NCBI GenBank assembly: GCA_012521035.1
Contig: JAAYND010000079.1
Span: 1-5,940 of the forward strand
DNA length: 5,940 nucleotides
Direction: 5' to 3'
Source of the DNA: Methanomicrobiales archaeon
GTDB taxonomy: Archaea > Halobacteriota > Methanomicrobia > Methanomicrobiales > Methanoculleaceae
The stretch's first letter is position 1; each line of letters opens with the position of its first letter. The notes under the pieces are model-generated. The model was given only the letters and a program-made list of their open reading frames with translations. It was not told the origin of the DNA and ran no database searches. The translations under genes were made by a program, and so were the position numbers. This document shows, in pieces, positions 1-5,033 of this stretch.

Positions 1-1132
1 CCGCCCTGATCCTGGCCTGGATATTCTCCTCGGTGATGTCGCGGGGAAGACCGGCAAAAACTCCTGCAAGGGTTTCGTCGAAGACCTCCATCGCCGGGGT
101 GATCGGGAGGGTGCATGTCCGGATACCAAGGTTCTCCGCAACCTCCCGGGCATCCTCGATACTCTCCTCCGATGTGTAGGGCGAGGGGAGGAGCACCCCG
201 AGGACACTCTCCGGCCCCAGTGCCCGGGCGGCGACCGCGGCCACGAGCGCCGAGTCGATCCCGCCGGAGAGACCGAGGAGAACCGTCTCAAAACCGGTCT
301 TCCTGACATAATCACGTGTGCCGAGCACGAGCGCCCGCCAGACCTCAGACTCAGGCGCGGGATCGTCGGGAGCGATCGCCTGCGGGCCGGGACGATCGAT
401 ATCAGCGACCAGGATATCCTCTGCGAAGGCCGCTCCACGGGCGATGAGCGCCCCATCGGCGCCGAAGACCAGGCTCCGGCCGTCGAAGACCAAGCTGTCG
501 TTTCCGCCGACGAGGTTTGTTGTGGCGACCGGGATCCGGTAATCCCTCGCTATGCGGGAGAGGCTCTCCTCGCGTAACCTCTGCTTCCCGGAAACAAACG
601 GCGATGCAGATATGTTTATGATGAGATCGGCGCCGGCACGGACCAGATCCCCGGCAGATCGCCCGGTACGCCAGACCTCCTCTCCGATAGAGATGCCGAC
701 CTTTCTTCCACCGAGATTGAGAACCCGGGGAGTGCCGGCCACAGGCTCAAAGTAGCGGCTCTCATTGAGTGCTCCGGAGGGGGAGAGATAGGTCTTTCCG
801 ATCACCTCCCGGATAGTCCCCCCCTCGATGAGTGCGGCAGCGTTCTGGAATGACCGGCCGGGGCGGGAGGGATTCTGCGCGGCAAACCCGATGATGACCG
901 GCGGCGCATCTCGGAGGTCGGCGGCCAGGCCTTCCAGAACCTCAAGGCTCCGCTCCACAAACCCGCCCTGAAGGAGGAGATCCCCGGGCGGGCATCCGGT
1001 CAGGGCGAGTTCCGGGGCCAGGATCAGGTCAGGCCGGGAACGTGCAGCCTCCCTGACGCCTGCTGCTATCCGATCAGCGTTGCCGGCGAGGTCTCCGATG
1101 ACCGTGTTCACCTGGAGGAGTGCGATCTTCAT
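1..1132 (-). CDS. nadE: Glutamine-dependent-type NAD+ synthase, N-terminal part, with catalytic Cys replaced by Gly
   Basis: NAD+ synthase makes NAD+ from deamido-NAD+ (nicotinate adenine dinucleotide), ATP and ammonia in the cytosol. The long form carries an N-terminal nitrilase-type glutaminase that supplies the ammonia. The 377 residues visible read without interruption from ATG at 1132-1130 to the left window edge; roughly 150-200 C-terminal residues should lie outside. Residues 1-245 are the carbon-nitrogen hydrolase domain, with Glu41 (in PELALTG) and Lys113 (in GKTYL) matching two triad members, and NISASPF and NLVGGND typical of the family. The third member, normally Cys in an I-C-E-D/E-x-W motif, is Gly150 (ISIGEEVW, codon GGA at 685-683). 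Residues 262-377 begin the synthetase domain, with the intact pyrophosphate loop SGGIDS at 289-294, PSPYTSEESIEDA, and EENIQARIR at the edge. The ribosome site is poor (only GGGG before the start). Family identity is certain; glutaminase loss is inferred from the one residue. Confidence 0.95.
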   Translation of the reverse strand, partial: MKIALLQVNTVIGDLAGNADRIAAGVREAARSRPDLILAPELALTGCPPGDLLLQGGFVERSLEVLEGLAADLRDAPPVIIGFAAQNPSRPGRSFQNAAALIEGGTIREVIGKTYLSPSGALNESRYFEPVAGTPRVLNLGGRKVGISIGEEVWRTGRSAGDLVRAGADLIINISASPFVSGKQRLREESLSRIARDYRIPVATTNLVGGNDSLVFDGRSLVFGADGALIARGAAFAEDILVADIDRPGPQAIAPDDPAPESEVWRALVLGTRDYVRKTGFETVLLGLSGGIDSALVAAVAARALGPESVLGVLLPSPYTSEESIEDAREVAENLGIRTCTLPITPAMEVFDETLAGVFAGLPRDITEENIQARIRA

Positions 1133-1163
1133 CTATTCCCCGATCAGTATTGGCAGAACGATG

Positions 1164-1173
1164 GGCATATGCC
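1164..1173. promoter_or_regulatory. 10-bp palindrome upstream of nadE
   Basis: GGCATATGCC is a perfect 10-bp palindrome about 32 nt upstream of the nadE start. It could be an operator for a dimeric regulator, or its CATATG core could serve as a TATA element close to the gene. A single short palindrome can occur by chance, so this is only a candidate site. Confidence 0.2.
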
Positions 1174-1209
1174 TTTGCACGAGACTGGAAGGCGCTACAG
1201 ATCAGATCC

Positions 1210-1217
1210 ATTTTAAA
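1210..1217 (-). promoter_or_regulatory. Candidate archaeal TATA box for nadE
   Basis: On the minus strand this reads TTTAAAAT, the most AT-rich octamer in an otherwise GC-rich stretch. An archaeal start site about 25 nt downstream would give a leader of roughly 50-60 nt before the nadE ATG. No clear purine-rich BRE is apparent upstream. The assignment rests on composition and position only. Confidence 0.35.
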
Positions 1218-1242
1218 GGCCGGAGGCTAAAGCGCCATTAGA

Positions 1243-1250
1243 GATATATG
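1243..1250 (+). promoter_or_regulatory. Candidate archaeal TATA box for the kinase/Usp-GNAT operon
   Basis: GATATATG lies 94 nt before the kinase ATG. Transcription would begin about 25 nt downstream, near 1270, so the mRNA would start almost exactly at the strong hairpin at 1274-1296. It is the only TATA-like element in the right orientation between the nadE TATA candidate and the kinase start. Confidence 0.4.
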
Positions 1251-1273
1251 CAGAGAGTAGACCGTAGAACAGC

Positions 1274-1296
1274 GCCTCCCGCACCGTGCGGGAGGC
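1274..1296 (+). repeat. Perfect 10-bp inverted repeat (hairpin) in the presumed kinase leader
   Basis: GCCTCCCGCA (1274-1283) is exactly complementary to TGCGGGAGGC (1287-1296) around a three-base loop, CCG. As RNA this is a very stable GC-rich stem. No T-run follows and both neighbouring genes point away from this region, so a terminator is unlikely. The right arm contains GGGAGG, a Shine-Dalgarno-like sequence, but no well-placed start codon follows it. It could be a 5'-end stabilising stem, a regulator binding site or a leader control element; the sequence does not decide. Confidence 0.6.
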
Positions 1297-1318
1297 TATT
1301 TGCGCTCCGAATCCACAG

Positions 1319-1326
1319 AAGGAGGG
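1319..1326 (+). promoter_or_regulatory. Ribosome binding site that fixes the kinase start
   Basis: AAGGAGGG precedes the ATG at 1337 with about 10 nt between. The reading frame is open further upstream to an in-frame GTG at 1286, but that codon sits inside the leader hairpin and has no ribosome site. This favours the ATG at 1337. Confidence 0.7.
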
Positions 1327-1336
1327 AATCTGTCTG

Positions 1337-2671
1337 ATGCCGGGAACACGCCGATCGCCGATCGTGGATACCCGGATCCTCCTGATCGCAGTATCGATCA
1401 TCATAGCCTTCGCCGCAAACGCTCTCGGGCTCTTCTTCGGCATCACGAGTGCCATCCCGCACATCTTCTACCTGCCGATCGTGCTCCTCGCTTACTCGTT
1501 CCCCCGCCGTGGCACCGTCTCCGCGCTTGCCTTGAGCCTCGGCTACCTGGCGACCTCCCTGCCCTTCGCCGGCGGGGATGGAGGGCTGATCGCCGCGATG
1601 CTTGCGCGGGCTGTGATCTTCGTCGCCATAGGGACCGTCGTCTCGTTCCTCGCCCTGCGACTGCGGGAGCAGGAACAGCGTTACCGGGGAGTCTTTGACA
1701 ACTCAGAGGCAGGGACATTCATCGTTGCACCAGAGAACGCCGCCCCCCGCATCGAGGAGGCCAACTACATGGGTGCCGCCCTCCTCGGCTCCACAGCAAA
1801 AGACCTGATCGGCGAGCCGATAACGCGGTTCCTCGACGATCCGGAGGCCTGGAGAGATTTCCAGATGAGAGTCAGCCCTGATAGGGCAGTCTATGGCTAC
1901 GAGGTTGCCCTCCGCCGTCCGGATGGGGGTATCGTCCGGGTCATCGTATCGGGCGGCCAGCTCCCGGACGGCCGGATCATCCTCACGCTCGTCGATGTCA
2001 CCGCACGGAGGAACGCCGAAGATGCGCTCCGCCAGGCCAACACAAAGCTGAACGTGATGGGACGTCTCACCAGAAACGATCTGATGACAGCAGTATCAGC
2101 ACTCCGCCGGCGGATCAGCACAGGAATAAGTGAGTTTGACGATCCCGCCGTCCACCAGTACCTGGAGGGGCTGGATGAGGATGCCCGGTTCGTGCAGAGC
2201 CGCGCGGAGATCACCCGCGACTACCAGGACCTCGGTCTCCGGCCATCCGACTGGCAGCCCCTGCAGAAGGTGATCCGGGAAGTGACGTCGTGCCTGCTGC
2301 TGCCCGGCGTCTCGGTCCGCCCCTGGGTGGAGCGGCTTGAGGTCTTCGCCGACCCCCTGCTCGACCGTGTCTACTCAAACCTGATCGAGAACTCCGCCCG
2401 CCACGGGGAGACCGTATCTGAGGTCATCATCACCTACCAGCTCCGGGACGATGGACTCGTACTATACATCGAGGATGATGGTGTGGGCATCCCTGAGACA
2501 GAGAAGGAGAAGATATTTGAGTACCGTCCCGGCGGTGAGGGAGGACTTGGACTCTTCTTTGTCCGGGAGGTCCTCTCTATCACGAATATGACGATCCAGG
2601 AGACCGGAACACCCGGCGAGGGAGCGAGATTTGAGATACATGTGCCGCCGGACGGATACCGGATAATCTAG
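1337..2671 (+). CDS. Membrane-anchored PAS sensor histidine-kinase-like protein lacking the phosphoacceptor His
   Basis: The product has 444 residues. About four hydrophobic segments fill residues 13-35, 41-56, 60-78 and 83-106; the stretch PHIFYLPIVLLAYSFPRRG resembles the membrane sensor region common in methanogen kinases. A PAS domain follows (about 112-225, ending LTLVDVTARRNAE), then a dimerisation/H-box helix (about 230-260) and an HATPase domain (about 300-437). The ATP-binding boxes look intact: N-box NLIENSARHG with Asn352, G1 box EDDGVGI (379-385) and G2 box GGLGLFF (402-408). In related methanogen kinases the H box reads T-R-H-D; here it is T-R-N-D, with Asn247 (AAC at 2075-2077). 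Classical autophosphorylation is therefore unlikely, though ATP binding may persist. No response regulator is encoded in the window. The downstream Usp-GNAT gene starts 14 nt after the stop, so it is the likely partner. The domain calls are secure; the pseudokinase reading is inferred from the H-box alignment. Confidence 0.9.
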   Translation: MPGTRRSPIVDTRILLIAVSIIIAFAANALGLFFGITSAIPHIFYLPIVLLAYSFPRRGTVSALALSLGYLATSLPFAGGDGGLIAAMLARAVIFVAIGTVVSFLALRLREQEQRYRGVFDNSEAGTFIVAPENAAPRIEEANYMGAALLGSTAKDLIGEPITRFLDDPEAWRDFQMRVSPDRAVYGYEVALRRPDGGIVRVIVSGGQLPDGRIILTLVDVTARRNAEDALRQANTKLNVMGRLTRNDLMTAVSALRRRISTGISEFDDPAVHQYLEGLDEDARFVQSRAEITRDYQDLGLRPSDWQPLQKVIREVTSCLLLPGVSVRPWVERLEVFADPLLDRVYSNLIENSARHGETVSEVIITYQLRDDGLVLYIEDDGVGIPETEKEKIFEYRPGGEGGLGLFFVREVLSITNMTIQETGTPGEGARFEIHVPPDGYRII

Positions 2672-2676
2672 AGGTG
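2671..2676 (+). promoter_or_regulatory. Ribosome binding site overlapping the kinase stop codon
   Basis: GAGGTG begins on the last base of the kinase TAG and lies 9 nt before the ATG at 2686. This suggests translational coupling of the two genes. It also argues against the in-frame GTG at 2674, which lies within this ribosome site. Confidence 0.6.
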
Positions 2677-2685
2677 GGGATTACC

Positions 2686-3924
2686 ATGTTTACAAAAGTG
2701 CTCATACCGACAGACCTCTCACCGGCCTCAGCCGTCGTAGCGGAGCGGATAGGCGAGGTTCCAGGCGTTCGGGAGGTCATCCTCTTCCACGCCCGGACAT
2801 CGACCGGACCTCTGCCATCCGATGAGGCGCTCCGCAGGATGGAAGACCGGGTGCGGCAGCAGGGTATCTCTGTGGAGGTGATGATCGCAGAAGACGATGG
2901 AACAACTATCGCAGAGAGGATACTCAGCGCCGCGTCTGAGACCGGTGTTAACCTGATCGCCATGGGTGTCCGGGACCAGGGGCGACTCCGGAACCTCTTC
3001 TCCGAGAACGTTGCGGCAACCGTTCTCCGTGATGCCAGGATCCACGTCCTGATCATCCCCGAGACAGTGCGTGGCGATGGACCGCTCTCCCGGCGACTGC
3101 TGGTGCCGACCGATCTTGCGGCACTGTCATCGGAGGTGCGCTCGATCCTGGAGGGACCGGTTGATGACGAGACCGCGGTGCTCCTGCACGTCGTTGAGGC
3201 GGAACGCGCCGGCAGAGAGCAGGAGGTAGCGGAACGACTCACCACCCTCCAGAGCAGCCTCTCGCCCGCCGGGCGGGAGATCAGCGACCTGATCCGGACC
3301 GGAGATCCGGTGCGCACGATCTGTGCGGTGGCGGATGAGATCGGCGCTTCTGCGGTCGTCATCCCCCGCATAGGTGTGCGTGATGCTCCCGGGAGCGCGC
3401 CGCTCGGGAGCGTCACCACGGGCGTCGTGGGATGCGCGAAGCGGCCGGTGCTGGTGCTTGCAGTCCCGATACGCCTGAAGATAGAGACGCGAGAGCTCCG
3501 GAGAGATGAATTTGTGCTCGCAGAGGAGATATGGATCGATTACCACCAGCTAAAAGCAGACCCTGATATAGACCGGATATTCGGTGTCTTTGCAGATGAC
3601 ACCCTCGTCTCGATCGCCCGGTGCCGGCGACACCCTGACGGTTATGAGGTGGACGGTGTCTTCACGCCGGTCAGGTACCGGGGGAGGGGGTACGCCAGAA
3701 GGTCCATGGATGCACTCGTCGAGGCATGCCAGCACGACACGATGTACATGCACTCGGTCCGGAACCTCGTCGACTTCTACGGTGCATACGGGTTTGTATC
3801 GATACCGGAGAGTGGTCTCCCGCCGACCATCAAGGACAGGTTCGCGTTCGCCCTCGGCGAGATGGAGGGCTCAAACGTCCAGCCGATGTACCGGGTTGCA
3901 GGTCGGTTCCGGAGGCGAAGATAG
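2686..3924 (+). CDS. Universal stress protein tandem fused to a GNAT acetyltransferase (Usp-Usp-GNAT)
   Basis: The protein has 412 residues, is soluble and has no signal peptide. Residues 1-125 form a first Usp domain: MFTKVLIPTDLS is the classic first strand and IHVLIIPE the last. Residues 134-262 form a second: RRLLVPTDL, VLLHVVE, and LGSVTTGVVGCAKRPVLVLAVP. The second keeps the G-S of the Usp ATP-binding loop (Gly241-Ser242) and a leading Gly230, though the loop is shortened. The first lacks the G-S pair (LFSENV), so it probably does not bind ATP in the canonical way. Residues 265-408 are a GNAT N-acetyltransferase: motif A R-Y-R-G-R-G-Y-A (330-337) is the acetyl-CoA pyrophosphate loop and FYGAYGF (364-370) is the typical motif B end. 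The start at ATG 2686 is favoured by GAGGTG upstream. The gene follows the sensor kinase at 14 nt, implying one operon. The acceptor substrate is unknown; protein lysine acetylation is an inference. Confidence 0.9.
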   Translation: MFTKVLIPTDLSPASAVVAERIGEVPGVREVILFHARTSTGPLPSDEALRRMEDRVRQQGISVEVMIAEDDGTTIAERILSAASETGVNLIAMGVRDQGRLRNLFSENVAATVLRDARIHVLIIPETVRGDGPLSRRLLVPTDLAALSSEVRSILEGPVDDETAVLLHVVEAERAGREQEVAERLTTLQSSLSPAGREISDLIRTGDPVRTICAVADEIGASAVVIPRIGVRDAPGSAPLGSVTTGVVGCAKRPVLVLAVPIRLKIETRELRRDEFVLAEEIWIDYHQLKADPDIDRIFGVFADDTLVSIARCRRHPDGYEVDGVFTPVRYRGRGYARRSMDALVEACQHDTMYMHSVRNLVDFYGAYGFVSIPESGLPPTIKDRFAFALGEMEGSNVQPMYRVAGRFRRRR

Positions 3925-3944
3925 GCCGCCGCCTGGAGGCGGCC
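3924..3944. terminator. GC-rich hairpin between convergent genes
   Basis: GGCCGCC (3924-3930) can pair with GGCGGCC (3938-3944); an alternative register gives a 6-bp GCCGCC/GGCGGC stem with a TGGA loop. It fills most of the 24-nt gap between the fusion gene's stop and the convergent small gene's stop, so it could terminate or stabilise either transcript's end. There is no T-run on either strand, and archaeal termination normally depends on one, so terminator function is uncertain. Confidence 0.35.
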
Positions 3945-3948
3945 CGGA

Positions 3949-4140
3949 TCATTCGTCGTACGAAAGCAGGGAGTCCACATCATCGTCGTAGTCATCGGGG
4001 TACGGGACATCGATGACCACCGCGCCATCCTCGAGGATATCGCCGATCTCGATGGATATCCCTGTGGGAAACTCCCGTTCTTCTGTGCTACCATCAGGAT
4101 GCCTGATATACGCCCACATGCTGTACTCCCATGAATTCAT
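3949..4140 (-). CDS. Small strongly acidic protein of unknown function
   Basis: This 63-residue frame is free of overlap with its neighbours. It encodes a protein with a beta-strand-like core (YIRHPDGSTEEREFP, then ISIEIGDILEDGAVVIDV) and a very acidic tail, PYPDDYDDDVDSLLSYDE. It has no Cys, signal peptide or membrane segment. Alternating hydrophobic residues and turns suggest a small folded beta domain rather than a random frame. Two starts are possible: ATG at 4140, preceded by a weak GGAAGAGAG, or Met8 at 4119, preceded by TGGGAG at a 6-nt spacing, giving 56 residues. The longer form is listed as the outer limit; the inner start has the better ribosome site. The gene converges on the Usp-GNAT gene and diverges from the phosphoesterase. 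I do not recognise the family. Confidence 0.65.
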   Translation of the reverse strand: MNSWEYSMWAYIRHPDGSTEEREFPTGISIEIGDILEDGAVVIDVPYPDDYDDDVDSLLSYDE

Positions 4141-4360
4141 CTCTCTTCCAGAGCCCCGACCGATCCAGGGAATATGCCCATAATCCTGTATCAGATGATA
4201 ACCGGATAAAGAACTTCCGGCAGATGGAGGCAGAAACTACGGGGATATTCCAGGTTTTTGCGGATGGTATGATGGGGAGCGCATACCCGGCGGTGGGTGA
4301 GACGGGTAGAGCCGGGATGATGCGGAGTTATTATCATGGTAGCGGTCAGGAAGTGCATAC
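4141..4360. other. 220-nt divergent intergenic region
   Basis: This gap separates the small acidic gene (leftward) from the phosphoesterase (rightward), so it should hold both promoters. AT-rich candidates are TTATTATC at 4328-4335 on the plus strand, which is too close to the start unless the mRNA is nearly leaderless, and several weak boxes on the minus strand around 4165-4200. An imperfectly supported hairpin, GGTATG (4266-4271) with CATACC (4282-4287), lies in the middle. Frames running through it lack ribosome sites and protein-like composition, so I see no additional gene. Confidence 0.5.
4348..4355 (+). promoter_or_regulatory. Ribosome binding site of the phosphoesterase gene
   Basis: AGGAAGTG, a one-base variant of the AGGAGGTG consensus, lies 5 nt before the ATG at 4361. 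It supports that start and argues that the mRNA has a leader rather than beginning at the start codon. Confidence 0.5.
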
Positions 4361-4858
4361 ATGCGCATCGGGATACTCTCTGATACACACGATTACCTCG
4401 AGATGGTGGATGCGGCCGTAAACTGCCTGAACAGAGAGGGAGTAGACCTGGTACTCCATGCCGGGGATTACATCTCACCGTTCGTCGTCCCCCGGCTGGC
4501 GAAGCTGAACTCCCCCCTGATCGGCGTTCTCGGGAACAACGATGGCGACCACCATCTCCTGGCAGAGCGATTTTCAGAACACGAACACCTCAGCCTGCGA
4601 GGGACGTTTGCGTCTGTCACCGCAGGCAGCATGGCGATAGCGCTCCTCCATGGTGATAACCGCGAGCTCCTGCAGGCGCTCATCGAGCGGAAAGCGTTCG
4701 ATACTGTGGTCCACGGGCATACCCACCAGGCAGAGATCAGGGAACTCGGGAAGATGCTGATAATCAACCCCGGGGAGACCTGCGGTTACCTGACCGGCCG
4801 GCCGACCATCGCTGTGCTGGATACGGTGACCCGGTGCGTGGAACTCCTCTCCCTCTGA
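4361..4858 (+). CDS. YfcE/MJ0936-type metallophosphoesterase
   Basis: This 165-residue soluble protein belongs to the calcineurin-like phosphoesterase superfamily, in the YfcE group that includes Methanocaldococcus jannaschii MJ0936, a metal-dependent phosphodiesterase of almost the same length. All the metal-binding motifs are present in order: S-D-T-H (Asp8, His10), HAGD (Asp36), GNND (Asn59, with Asp61), LLHGD (His97) and GHTH (His120, His122). The fold should bind two divalent metals and hydrolyse phosphodiester bonds; the physiological substrate is unknown. The protein starts directly on the first beta strand (MRIGILSDTH), so the start is not in doubt. It appears to be a single-gene transcript, divergent from the small acidic gene and convergent with the DUF4352-like gene. 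Nothing is missing or truncated. Confidence 0.93.
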   Translation: MRIGILSDTHDYLEMVDAAVNCLNREGVDLVLHAGDYISPFVVPRLAKLNSPLIGVLGNNDGDHHLLAERFSEHEHLSLRGTFASVTAGSMAIALLHGDNRELLQALIERKAFDTVVHGHTHQAEIRELGKMLIINPGETCGYLTGRPTIAVLDTVTRCVELLSL

Positions 4859-5033
4859 CCGGGGGTTCGACCTCCAGGGAGGGAGGAGACTGCTTCAGGG
4901 CCTGACCCACGAGGTTTGCGGCACCTGATGATGAGGTATCATCCCCACGCACACTGGCGGCAGAGCTTCGCATCCATCGCGCGAGGAGCTGCCACCCCGG
5001 GGCGGGCCCGGGTCAGGTTTTGTGAAAAAAGGT
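4859..5033. other. Convergent intergenic segment rich in inverted repeats
   Basis: This 175-nt gap lies between two convergent stops. It contains an outer pair of complementary arms, CCTGACCC (4901-4908) and GGGTCAGG (5010-5017). Within these are a hairpin GATGAT/ATCATC (4927-4932 and 4938-4943), and a longer stem in which GGCAG pairs with CTGCC and CTTCGC with GCGAGG (one G-U), separated by an AG/AG internal loop. Palindromes CCCCGGGG (4995-5002) and GGGCCC (5004-5009) follow. A short stem GGGGG/CCTCC directly follows the phosphoesterase stop. No protein-like frame is seen. It could be a structured 3' end, a small RNA or simply GC-rich spacer; no known RNA family is recognised. Confidence 0.4.
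5018..5030. terminator. Bidirectional oligo-T termination site
   Basis: On the minus strand TTTTTT (5030-5025) follows the stop of the DUF4352-like gene by four bases, a typical archaeal oligo-T terminator. On the plus strand TTTT (5018-5021) follows the GC-rich block and could end phosphoesterase transcripts, though it is shorter. The minus-strand signal is the better supported. Confidence 0.6.

Noticed and set aside
115..755. Three plus-strand frames of 63-74 residues
   Set aside because: They lie opposite the well-conserved nadE frame, have low-complexity Ser/Arg/Pro-rich composition and no recognisable domain; they are reverse-strand shadows of a GC-rich gene.
1286..1336. Upstream in-frame GTG extending the kinase by 17 residues
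   Set aside because: The GTG lies inside the strong hairpin and has no ribosome site, whereas ATG 1337 has AAGGAGGG about 10 nt upstream and leads promptly into the first membrane segment.
4131..4421. 96-residue plus-strand frame bridging the intergenic gap and the phosphoesterase start
   Set aside because: It begins opposite the small acidic gene's start, overlaps the phosphoesterase in another frame, has no convincing ribosome site and no protein-like pattern.
4861..4875. T-loop-like GGTTCGACC suggesting a tRNA
   Set aside because: No acceptor, D or anticodon arm can be built around it on either strand, and it directly follows a stop codon as a simple short stem.
4893..4912. Resemblance to the SRP RNA core on the minus strand (GGTCAGGCCC...GCAG)
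   Set aside because: The essential GGAAG-type asymmetric loop of SRP helix 8 is missing, and the surrounding sequence does not form the long archaeal SRP rod.
4928..4934. ATGATGA matching a C box of a C/D guide RNA
   Set aside because: No CTGA D or D' box and no second C-box copy occurs at the required spacing downstream.
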